The notes under the pieces were generated by a model that was not told the origin of the DNA, made no database searches, and saw only the letters and a program-made list of their open reading frames with translations. Positions 17,770 through 24,244 of a stretch of 31,325 nucleotides of DNA are shown here, piece by piece (within the stretch, counting starts at the first letter, position 1; each line of letters starts with the position of its first letter). Origin of the DNA: CAYWJT01 sp964458655 (GTDB taxonomy: Bacteria > Acidobacteriota > Aminicenantia > Aminicenantales > Saccharicenantaceae); NCBI GenBank assembly GCA_964458655.1, contig CAYWJT010000031.1, positions 1-31,325 of the forward strand, in the 5' to 3' direction. The translations under genes were made by a program, and so were the position numbers.

Positions 17770-18704
17770 TCGATGAGGCTCCTTCCGGTGAGCTTGAGGA
17801 AGACGTCTTCGAGCCCGGCCGGCCGCTCCATGAAGTTGGTGAGCTCGAGCTCGGACAGCCTCTTCATGACATTGTGGCCGTCGCCGCAGTAGAAATAGAG
17901 GGTGTCGCCGAAGCGCTCGTGCCGGCAGCCCAGCCCGGCGAGGTGGGCGATGATACGGCCGTCCTGGTCGGCCGGGGCGCGGACCTCGACCACCTCACGG
18001 CCGATCAGCTCCTCGACCAGCTTCGCCGGCCGCCCCTCCCTGAGGATCCGGCCGTGGTCCATGATGACTATCCGGTCGCAGAGCTGCTGGGCCTCCTCCA
18101 TGTACTGGGTCGTCAGGATGAGGGTGACCCCCCGGCTTTTGAGCAGCCGCAGTCTCTGCCAAACGAGGTGCCGCGCCTGGGGGTCGAGGCCGGTGGTCGG
18201 CTCGTCGGCGACGACTATCCGGGGCTCGTTGAGCAGGGCCCTGGCGATGAGCAGGCGGCGCTTCATCCCCGTCGAAAGCTCGCTGATCTTGGCGTCGCGC
18301 TTGCCCTCGAGCTCCACGAAGGCCAGCAGGCTCGCGATGCGCTCCCGGGCCTCCTTCTTGCGGATGCCGAAGAACCAGGCGAAGACCATCAGGTTCTCGA
18401 AGACGGTGAGGTCGCTGTCGAGGTTTATCTCCTGGGGGATGACGCCGATGACCTTCTTCAGCGCGCGGTTCCCGACCCCGGCCGGCGTGCCGGCGACCGT
18501 GAGCGTCCCCGAGGTGACGGGCGAGACGCACTGGATCATCCGGACCGTGGTGGTCTTGCCCGCGCCGTTCGGGCCCAGGAAGCCGAAGCACTCGCCTTCC
18601 AGGATGTCGAAGGAGACGCCGTCCACGGCGGCGAGGTCGCCGTACTTCTTGACCAGGTCGCGGGCGACGACGACCGTCTTCGCGTTCCCGTTCGTAGGAC
18701 CCAT
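17766..18704 (-). CDS. ABC exporter ATP-binding protein (DrrA/NodI-like)
   Basis: This is the 312-residue nucleotide-binding subunit of the ABC-2 exporter. Walker A is GPNGAGKT (44-51), the signature is LSTGM (143-147, Thr in place of the usual Gly), and Walker B is VVADE (164-168) followed by PTTGLDP. The H-loop position is Gln in LTTQYMEEAQ, as in DrrA-type proteins, rather than the commoner His. The C-terminal 80 residues are the accessory domain typical of drug-exporting members. AAAGG lies before the ATG. It is the first gene of a likely three-gene unit with its permease and the lipoprotein. Confidence 0.93.
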   Translation of the reverse strand: MGPTNGNAKTVVVARDLVKKYGDLAAVDGVSFDILEGECFGFLGPNGAGKTTTVRMIQCVSPVTSGTLTVAGTPAGVGNRALKKVIGVIPQEINLDSDLTVFENLMVFAWFFGIRKKEARERIASLLAFVELEGKRDAKISELSTGMKRRLLIARALLNEPRIVVADEPTTGLDPQARHLVWQRLRLLKSRGVTLILTTQYMEEAQQLCDRIVIMDHGRILREGRPAKLVEELIGREVVEVRAPADQDGRIIAHLAGLGCRHERFGDTLYFYCGDGHNVMKRLSELELTNFMERPAGLEDVFLKLTGRSLIE

Positions 18705-18737
18705 GCCGGCCTTTCTATCGGCTGCTTTCCCCTTTAG

Positions 18738-18766
18738 AACTTACAGCATCGCCCCCGCTTCGTCAA
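18738..18766 (-). promoter_or_regulatory. Promoter TTGACG-17-TAAGTT for the ABC operon
   Basis: On the minus strand TTGACG (five of six) and TAAGTT (three of six) are separated by 17 nt. Predicted start near 18731 leaves about 27 nt to the ATG, including the AAAGG ribosome binding site. Confidence 0.5.
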
Positions 18767-19000
18767 CCACGCCCGCCTTTATATTGGACCGCGCGGTTGT
18801 CGGTCGGCGCCCGTCCCCTGGGACGAATTTTGAGAGCGCAGCCCTGCCATGACGCTCCTGGGGCGGATCCGACATATGCTTCTCTTCTCTCCGGGTCAGA
18901 ACGTCTCAGGGCTCCGAACCGTGAGGCGACGATCCCCGAGGAAGGCGCCGATCGCCTGGTCATCGGACCCCGGTCGAATACTGTCAGGCTCGGCTGAGCG

Positions 19001-19050
19001 CTCATCCCCGACACACAATGTCACTAATATAGTGTTGCTAATATAGTGAC
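19001..19050 (+). repeat. Dispersed repeat B, copy 2, with internal duplication
   Basis: CTCATCCCC (19001-19009), ten variable bases, then GTCACTAATATAGTG (19020-19034) has the same spacing as 10-43. A partial second unit follows at 19038-19050 (CTAATATAGTGAC). Outer bases GTCACTA and TAGTGAC form an inverted pair across the block. Confidence 0.65.
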
Positions 19051-19063
19051 CCAGGCAGCGGCC

Positions 19064-19092
19064 TTGCCGCGGAGCGGGTTAAGTGATATCCT
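19064..19092 (+). promoter_or_regulatory. Promoter TTGCCG-17-TATCCT for the zinc-ribbon gene
   Basis: Both hexamers match four of six consensus positions at 17-nt spacing. The predicted start near 19099 is followed by GGGGAGG and the ATG at 19125. Confidence 0.5.
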
Positions 19093-19124
19093 TGGGCCGA
19101 TGAACGCGACGAGGGGAGGCCTTG

Positions 19125-19322
19125 ATGAGTGACGTCACATACACTTGCCCTGTCTGCGGAAAGCAGGTGACCGTCGAAGCCGCCGCGGCCATACCGGTCT
19201 GCCATGAGCGTAAGATGGAGCGGCTTCCGGTCTGCCGGACGGCGCCCAACCCGGAGATGGCCCGCAACTACGACGAGGACGAGCCCTGCGACGACGGCAC
19301 CAACTACCGCGGCAAGGGCTGA
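19125..19322 (+). CDS. Small zinc-ribbon-like protein
   Basis: This 65-residue protein has CPVC (Cys8, Cys11), then VCH (Cys26, His27) and Cys37, a pattern that suggests a single small metal site of zinc-ribbon or desulforedoxin-like type. Another Cys follows near residue 55 in an acidic tail rich in Asp and Glu. I do not recognise a named family or function. GGGGAGG about 6 nt upstream decides for ATG 19125 over the adjacent TTG. A promoter lies upstream. The 3' end overlaps the convergent transporter gene by 19 nt. Confidence 0.75.
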   Translation: MSDVTYTCPVCGKQVTVEAAAAIPVCHERKMERLPVCRTAPNPEMARNYDEDEPCDDGTNYRGKG

Positions 19323-20677
19323 GGGGACTTTTTCACTAGCAGCTTGTCGTAGACGAGAAGTCCGACAACTGAAACCACGCCGATCCCGGCTATTATCAAC
19401 CACATGGTCAGGATGTCAACGGGGCGGCCTTCTTTGAGCGGCGTGTTGATGAACCTCTCGAACAGCCTCCCGCCCACGGGGCCGCCGACGATGCTGGCCA
19501 GGGCGATGGGCAGGCTCTGATAGCCAAGGTACAGCCCTTCCTGGCCCCTGGGGGCGATGGCCCCGATGTATTCGTAGATGCGGGGGGAGGCCATCATCTC
19601 GCCCACGGCCATGGAGGCGATGGACACGAGCATGAAGATGCCGGCGAAGGGCACGGCCAGGCCGAACAGGCCGACCTTCTTCATGGGGTCGGCCGCGACC
19701 AGCGCCGGGACGGCGTTCATCAGCATGCCGATCGTCACCACCACGGCGCCGAGCATGATGGATTTCACCGGCGTCCAGCGCTTCACCAGCCGCGTGATGA
19801 GGAGCTGGAAGGCGACGATCATGATGGGGTTGGCCATCGTATAGAGCTCGACCGGCGCGTTGGGGTCGACGTACCTGAGGTAGAGCGGCATGAGGTTGTA
19901 GAGCTGGATGTAGAGGAACCAGAAGAGGCCGATGACGATGATGAAGAAGACGAACTTGAGGTTGCCGAGGACCGTGAAGATGCCGAGCAGGGCCTGGCCC
20001 AGCGTCCGCTTGGGCGCCGCCTTGGCCTGCGCCGCGTCGGCCGCCGCGTACTGCGGTTCCCTGTAGACGAGGAAGGTCACGGCCAGGCCGAGCAGGGCGA
20101 AGATCGTCGAAGGGTATTTGAAGATGGCGGGAATGCCCAGCTTGGTCCGGACGAAATAGGAGACGACGCGGCCCGTGATGGAGCCGATGTTGATGACCAT
20201 GTAGAAGATGCCGAAAGCCAGGGTGGCCCGCAGGCCGGCCGTCTTCTGGACCGTGCCCGCGATGCAGGGCTTGACCACCGAGCCCCCTATCCCGATCAGG
20301 CAGATGCCCACGACCACGGGTATGGTGTAGTCCGCCGCCCCGGCCGAGCCGGCCGGGACGAGCTTCGGCCACAGGTTCTGAGTGTGGCCCAGGACGGCGT
20401 ATCCCAGGGCGATCATGACGAAGGCCAGCGACAGGGTTTTCTTGAAGCCGAACTTGTCAGCCAGCGTGCCGGATAGTATGGGCAGGAAATAGATCATGCC
20501 CCAGAGCAGGGAGCCGTTGAGAAAGGTGGCGAAGCTCGGCGTCATGCCCAGGGTTTCCTTGAGGTAGATGACCATGAAGGAAGCCATGGCGTAGTAGGCC
20601 GCCCTCTCGAAGAGCTCGATGGTGTTGGCCGTCCAGAAGGTCGCCGGGAACTTGCCGGCCGGTGCTCGGTCGCTCAT
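19304..20677 (-). CDS. POT-family (proton-coupled oligopeptide) transporter
   Basis: This 457-residue major-facilitator protein has about 12-14 transmembrane segments. The POT/PTR hallmark ExxER occurs in TM1 (E21-L-F-E24-R25, then AAYY), and the family motif FYMVINIGSITG is in TM5. These residues couple protons to uptake of di- or tripeptides in characterised members, so peptide import is the likely role. ATG 20677 has GAGGAGG at 9 nt upstream; the frame continues to 20776 but adds 33 residues covering the promoter. It has its own promoter at 20748-20776. Confidence 0.9.
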   Translation of the reverse strand: MSDRAPAGKFPATFWTANTIELFERAAYYAMASFMVIYLKETLGMTPSFATFLNGSLLWGMIYFLPILSGTLADKFGFKKTLSLAFVMIALGYAVLGHTQNLWPKLVPAGSAGAADYTIPVVVGICLIGIGGSVVKPCIAGTVQKTAGLRATLAFGIFYMVINIGSITGRVVSYFVRTKLGIPAIFKYPSTIFALLGLAVTFLVYREPQYAAADAAQAKAAPKRTLGQALLGIFTVLGNLKFVFFIIVIGLFWFLYIQLYNLMPLYLRYVDPNAPVELYTMANPIMIVAFQLLITRLVKRWTPVKSIMLGAVVVTIGMLMNAVPALVAADPMKKVGLFGLAVPFAGIFMLVSIASMAVGEMMASPRIYEYIGAIAPRGQEGLYLGYQSLPIALASIVGGPVGGRLFERFINTPLKEGRPVDILTMWLIIAGIGVVSVVGLLVYDKLLVKKSPQPLPR

Positions 20678-20747
20678 CTCGACTTGCCTCCTCGGCTGGG
20701 TTGGCCGCCGGTCGGCGGGCCGCTGCCCGCCGCCGACAGGCCCCCAT

Positions 20748-20776
20748 AAAATATCCAAGGCCCGGCCTCGTGGCAA
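20748..20776 (-). promoter_or_regulatory. Promoter TTGCCA-17-TATTTT for the POT transporter gene
   Basis: On the minus strand TTGCCA (five of six) at 20776-20771 and TATTTT (four of six) at 20753-20748 are 17 nt apart. The leader would be about 65 nt, GC-rich. Confidence 0.55.
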
Positions 20777-20778
20777 GG

Positions 20779-20811
20779 GAAAAAACCGGCCTTTCTCGGG
20801 GCCGCCGGTTT
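20779..20811 (-). terminator. Minus-strand intrinsic terminator-like hairpin
   Basis: Perfect 8-bp arms AAACCGGC (20783-20790) and GCCGGTTT (20804-20811) enclose 13 nt. Read on the minus strand the hairpin ends in a run of six T. It sits between divergent promoters, so it would stop antisense transcription coming from the 20857-23859 region before the POT gene. Confidence 0.4.
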
Positions 20812-20838
20812 GACTATCAGGGCCTCCGGACCTATATT
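20810..20838 (+). promoter_or_regulatory. Promoter TTGACT-17-TATATT for the small secreted protein
   Basis: Five of six matches at -35 and five of six at -10, at exactly 17 nt. The predicted start near 20845 leaves only about 12 nt, holding GAGGAGGGAAC before the ATG at 20857. The -35 overlaps the terminator-like hairpin by two bases. Confidence 0.65.
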
Positions 20839-20856
20839 GGATATAGAGGAGGGAAC

Positions 20857-21309
20857 ATGAGAAAAAAGGGTTTAATACTGCTTCTTTCCCTGATTTTCCT
20901 CCTTTCTGGTGCGGCCGCCGGCCAGAGCGCTTCAGCCGGCAAGTCCATCCTGCTTCCCGAAGGCACGAAATTCGAGAAGACCGCCGACGGCTGCCTGAAA
21001 TTCACTCTGCCCAGCGGTTGCGCCGTCAGGGTAAGGGGGTTGGCCAGGAACAGGTCCCAGGTCGGCATCATCGGCGACTGCGGCATCGTCAGCGACTGCG
21101 CCGTGCTGGACGGCGCGGGGAAGCTCGTGGCTTCCGGCAAGGAGGGCAGGCTCTTAAGCGGACCCAAGCCGGCGTCCGGGAAGGGCGAGTCGCTCAAGGT
21201 CGAAGGCGTCACGGTCTGGCTGCCGGCGGTCATCGAGTTCGAACAGGTGCGCGTCTTCAGCCGCAATACTTTCCAGAAGCTGGCGCCTCCGGTCGCTGGA
21301 ATCAAGTAA
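20857..21309 (+). CDS. Small secreted protein, unknown function
   Basis: This 150-residue protein has a clear signal peptide (Arg-Lys-Lys, then a Leu-rich core, cleavage near residues 21-26). The mature part looks beta-rich and has four Cys in two pairs (DGC and SGC, GDCG and SDCA), so disulfides are plausible. I do not recognise the family. The ATG at 20857 has an ideal ribosome binding site (GAGGAGG, 5-6 nt) just after the promoter. The next gene has its own promoter beginning 23 nt after this stop, so the two are probably separate units. Confidence 0.8.
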   Translation: MRKKGLILLLSLIFLLSGAAAGQSASAGKSILLPEGTKFEKTADGCLKFTLPSGCAVRVRGLARNRSQVGIIGDCGIVSDCAVLDGAGKLVASGKEGRLLSGPKPASGKGESLKVEGVTVWLPAVIEFEQVRVFSRNTFQKLAPPVAGIK

Positions 21310-21331
21310 GGCCCCAGGTTTTCCCGTTCGG

Positions 21332-21360
21332 TTGACAACGCCTTCCGCCTAACTTATCAT
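21332..21360 (+). promoter_or_regulatory. Promoter TTGACA-17-TATCAT for the isomerase-like gene
   Basis: Perfect -35 (21332-21337) and a five-of-six -10 (21355-21360) at 17 nt, the strongest promoter in the window. Transcription would start near 21367, about 112 nt before the start codon. Confidence 0.7.
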
Positions 21361-21478
21361 CGGGCTTGAGCTTCAAGCCGGAAGCAGGGGAGGCGACGAG
21401 GCGGGCGAACCCCTTGGGTTTCGCCCGTTCCCCTGTTCGGGAAACGAGCCGGCTCCGGAGCCAAAAGGAGTCCGGGTA
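21361..21478 (+). promoter_or_regulatory. Structured 5' leader with consecutive hairpins
   Basis: The predicted transcript holds several hairpins. They are GGCTTGA/TCAAGCC (21363-21379), CGGGCGAA/TTCGCCCG (21402-21427, with inner CCC/GGG), and CGTT-CCC/GGG-AACG with one mismatch (about 21426-21446). Two overlapping palindromes follow, GAGCCGGCTC (21446-21455) and GGCTCCGGAGCC (21451-21462). The last two share bases and cannot form together. CTCC (21453-21456) can also pair with the GGAG of the ribosome binding site (21467-21470). No known riboswitch class is recognised. The first hairpin may begin slightly before the start site. Confidence 0.5.
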
Positions 21479-23044
21479 ATGCAGAGAAAAGTTGGCCGGA
21501 GTCACTGCCTTTTTTCAGCCCTGACCAGAAGGCAGTTCCTGGGCACGGGCTGCGCCGCCGCGTTCGGGCTGGCCGCGGGAGGCGTCGGTAAGCAAAAGAG
21601 CGCCGCCGGCAGGCGCCTGCGCTTGAGGATCATCTATTCCCTCCATTCGCCGGTGCAAAAGGTGCCTGATTGGCCCAACGTCGGCTTTGATTTCAGGCCG
21701 GCCATGGACCGGTTCAACACGGCCATCGCCAGGGGCTGTCCGGAGTTCGACCTGGTCAGCACCATGGCCTCCGGCCCCGAGGACGCCCGCAAGGTCCTCG
21801 AAGTGGATTCCAGGGACCCGGTGGACGGCTACATCGTCTTCCAGATGAACTGCTGGAACAGGGTCATCCAGACCATAGCGGAAACCGGCAAGCCCACCCT
21901 CTACGTCGATTTCCAGTACGGCGGCAGCGGCGGCTTCCTGGTCTACACCGCCGACATGCTCCGGAAGGGCGTCGCGAACGTAGGCTTTGTCGCCTCCACC
22001 TGGCTCGACGACGTCGTGGCCGCGGCCAGGACGTTCGAGGTCTTCGCCAGGACCGGCTCGGCCGTCGAGTTCGCCGCGGCCGTGAACAGGCTCCGGGCCG
22101 AACGCACGCCCGGGCCTTCGCGGCCGCCCTTGAAAGAGGACCATCTGGAAACGCTCAGCCCGGACGAGACCCTGCGCGTCGCGAAGCAGTGGAAGGTGCT
22201 GGCCATAGGCGGCAACTGGCCGGGTCTGGCCCCGGCCATCCAGGAAGGGCTGGGAATCGAGGTCCTGAACGTGCCTTTCGCCGAGCTCAACGAGGCCTGG
22301 AAGGCGGCTAAGAAGGACGACGTCCTGGCCGTCGTCGACCGCTGGAAAAAGTCGGCCGCCAGGCTCGCCGGAGTCAACCGCGAGACGCTCGAGGCCTCGG
22401 CCGCGATGTACCTGGCGGAAAAGGAAGTGCTGCAAAAGCACGGCGCCCGGGCGGTCACGATAAATTGTCTGGGAGGCTTTTACGGCGGCCACATCCACGC
22501 CTATCCCTGCCTCGGCTTCCACGAGCTGCTCAACCAGGGGCTGATCGGCGCGTGCGAATGCGACCTGCGCTCGACGGCCACCATGGTCCTGGCCACGGTC
22601 ATGACCGGCGGCCGGCCGGGCTTCATCTCCGACCCGGTCGTGGACGCCGGCACGCGGCGCGTCATCTACGCCCACTGCGTGGCCTCGAACCGGGTTTTCG
22701 GGCCGGCGGGGCCGTCCAACCCGTTCGAGATACTGACCCATTCCGAGGACCGGCAGGGCGCTTCGGTGCGGTCGCTCCTGCCGCCTGGCTTCATGACCTC
22801 GACCTTGGAGGCGGCGCCGGAAAGGAAGGCATTCCTGTTCCACCAGGGCCGGGCGGTCGAGAACGTCCCGGACGACCGGGCCTGCCGGACGAAGCTCGCG
22901 GTCGAGCCCGCCGGAGACCTGGAAAAGCTCTTCCGGGAATGGGACAAATGGGGCTGGCACCGGGTGACCTACTACGGCGACCTGAAGCAGCCCGTTTACG
23001 CCCTGGCCGAGCGGCTCGGCTGGCAGGTCATCGAAGAGACATGA
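21479..23044 (+). CDS. Tat-exported L-fucose isomerase-like protein
   Basis: This 521-residue protein resembles the L-fucose/L-arabinose isomerase-like superfamily. The C-terminal region has the characteristic GLIGACECDLRSTATMVL and GGRPGFISDPVVD segments, with the metal-ligand Glu expected in CEC-D. The N-terminal half has the Rossmann-like segments (DGYIVFQMNCW). The N-terminus carries a twin-arginine signal, T16-RRQFLG, followed by an Ala/Gly-rich hydrophobic stretch, so it is probably folded and exported by Tat. Isomerases of this fold are normally cytoplasmic, so the function may differ, for example sugar binding. AAAAGGAG lies 8 nt before ATG 21479. It overlaps or abuts the start region of the NYN gene and has a dedicated promoter and structured leader. 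Confidence 0.8.
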   Translation: MQRKVGRSHCLFSALTRRQFLGTGCAAAFGLAAGGVGKQKSAAGRRLRLRIIYSLHSPVQKVPDWPNVGFDFRPAMDRFNTAIARGCPEFDLVSTMASGPEDARKVLEVDSRDPVDGYIVFQMNCWNRVIQTIAETGKPTLYVDFQYGGSGGFLVYTADMLRKGVANVGFVASTWLDDVVAAARTFEVFARTGSAVEFAAAVNRLRAERTPGPSRPPLKEDHLETLSPDETLRVAKQWKVLAIGGNWPGLAPAIQEGLGIEVLNVPFAELNEAWKAAKKDDVLAVVDRWKKSAARLAGVNRETLEASAAMYLAEKEVLQKHGARAVTINCLGGFYGGHIHAYPCLGFHELLNQGLIGACECDLRSTATMVLATVMTGGRPGFISDPVVDAGTRRVIYAHCVASNRVFGPAGPSNPFEILTHSEDRQGASVRSLLPPGFMTSTLEAAPERKAFLFHQGRAVENVPDDRACRTKLAVEPAGDLEKLFREWDKWGWHRVTYYGDLKQPVYALAERLGWQVIEET

Positions 23045-23064
23045 ACATGAAAGAGGGGACGAAC

Positions 23065-23859
23065 ATGGTCCAGCAATTCGAAACCACGAGAAGGCTGGCC
23101 CTTCTCATCGACGGCGACAACGCCCAGCCTTCGCTCATAGGCAAGATGCTGGCGGAGGCGGGCAAGTACGGCCTCGTCACCATCCGCAGGATCTACGGCG
23201 ACTGGACGACCGCCAGCATGTCCGGCTGGAAGAAGACCCTGCACGAGAGCGCCATCCAGCCGGTCCAGCAGTTCCGCTTCACCATCGGCAAGAACGCCAC
23301 CGACAGCGCCCTCATCATCGACGCCATGGACATACTGCACGGCCATCTCGTGGACGGGTTCTGCATCGTCTCGAGCGACTCGGATTACACCAGGCTGGCG
23401 ACCAGGATCCGCGAGATGGGCTTTTTCGTCATGGGCATCGGCAAGCGCACGACGCCCCGGGCCTTCGTCAACGCCTGCAACGTCTTCATCTACACCGAGA
23501 ACCTGGTGCCCCGCGAAACGCGCGAGACCAGGTCGAGGCGCGGCCGGGGCGGCAGCCAAGCCAGGGAAGAGGAGGCGGCCCCGGAAACGGACAGGGGAGA
23601 GGGCGAGGACAGGGGCGCCAAGTTCGACCCGATCCCGCTGCTCAAGGGGGCCTTCGACATGGCCGTGCGCGAGGACGGCTGGGCCAACCTCGGCGAGCTC
23701 GGCTTCTATCTCCGTCAGCTCGACCCGAGCTTCGACCCCAGGACCTACGGCTACAAGCAGCTCAGCCAGCTCATCCGGAACTACAAGAACCTGTTCGAGG
23801 TTCACAGTCGGGGGGACGCCGAAGGCGGGGCCGCCATCTACGTCAAACTCAAAGACTGA
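23065..23859 (+). CDS. NYN domain / LOTUS (OST-HTH) protein
   Basis: This 264-residue protein has an N-terminal NYN (PIN-like, LabA/DUF88 type) domain with acidic residues in LLIDGDN (D16, D18), NATDSALIIDAMD (D80, D86) and IVSSDSDY (D105, D107), the usual Mg-binding set of this RNase fold. A charged Arg/Glu linker at about 150-185 leads to a LOTUS/OST-HTH domain at about 190-260 (LLKGAFDMAVREDGWANLGELG, TYGYKQLSQLI), thought to bind RNA. It is probably a cytoplasmic RNA-processing or RNA-binding protein. ATG 23065 has AGAGGGG 6 nt upstream; ATG 23041 overlaps the previous stop and adds 8 residues. It is likely co-transcribed with the Tat protein. Confidence 0.9.
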   Translation: MVQQFETTRRLALLIDGDNAQPSLIGKMLAEAGKYGLVTIRRIYGDWTTASMSGWKKTLHESAIQPVQQFRFTIGKNATDSALIIDAMDILHGHLVDGFCIVSSDSDYTRLATRIREMGFFVMGIGKRTTPRAFVNACNVFIYTENLVPRETRETRSRRGRGGSQAREEEAAPETDRGEGEDRGAKFDPIPLLKGAFDMAVREDGWANLGELGFYLRQLDPSFDPRTYGYKQLSQLIRNYKNLFEVHSRGDAEGGAAIYVKLKD

Positions 23860-24244
23860 AGCTCGGGAAGGAGAGCGGCGGTCCGTCCCTTGCCGCCAGG
23901 CGGAGCCTTCGCCGGGCTCTCGAGCGAGGGTTCCCCTCGGCCGAATTCGAGGTCAGCGATCGGCGCGCCTTTCTGTCAGAAACTCGGGACGGGGCACACG
24001 GAATGCCGGTGAGCGTCTGAGCTGCCTCCTGTCGGCGCTGCAAGAGCGGGAGTCCCGGCGACCGGAGCGGGGGGCCGGGTCTCGGTTCCGGACGGCAGTT
24101 TGCGACTTTATTGAACTGATAAAAACCATAGATAAAGCATGGTTTGGCGGGGTTGGAGGCCGGGCCAGGATTGATGCGCAGGGACGGCCAATGCGAGGTC
24201 GGTAGCGGAAAGGCTCAGGCGGCCTTGACGGGCCGCCGGGCGCT
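23860..24244. other. Intergenic region, no gene seen
   Basis: About 385 nt between convergent genes. I see no reading frame with protein character. It holds a short AT-rich island with an inverted repeat (24123-24145: AAACCAT, 9-nt loop, ATGGTTT) and a GC hairpin next to the minus-strand gene stop (24218-24237). Confidence 0.6.
24218..24237 (-). terminator. Possible terminator hairpin after the phosphoesterase gene
   Basis: GGCGGCC and GGCCGCC form a perfect 7-bp stem with a 6-nt loop, starting 7 nt after the stop of the minus-strand gene. The U-tract is weak (CCTTTCC), so it may need help from Rho. Confidence 0.35.

Larger units (their letters stand above)
18705..19124. other. Intergenic region between ABC operon and zinc-ribbon gene
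   Basis: About 420 nt with divergent promoters at each end (18738-18766 minus, 19064-19092 plus) and dispersed repeat B at 19001-19050. The middle (about 18790-19000) shows no convincing gene, RNA or repeat. A minus-strand frame across it has no recognisable protein character. Confidence 0.6.

Noticed and set aside
18763..19014. 83-codon minus-strand frame in the intergenic region
   Set aside because: No domain, no ribosome binding site, and it overlaps the ABC operon promoter and repeat B.
22465..23064. Upstream extension of the NYN protein frame
   Set aside because: Overlaps the isomerase-like gene in another frame; the NYN domain begins right after 23065, where a good ribosome binding site lies.
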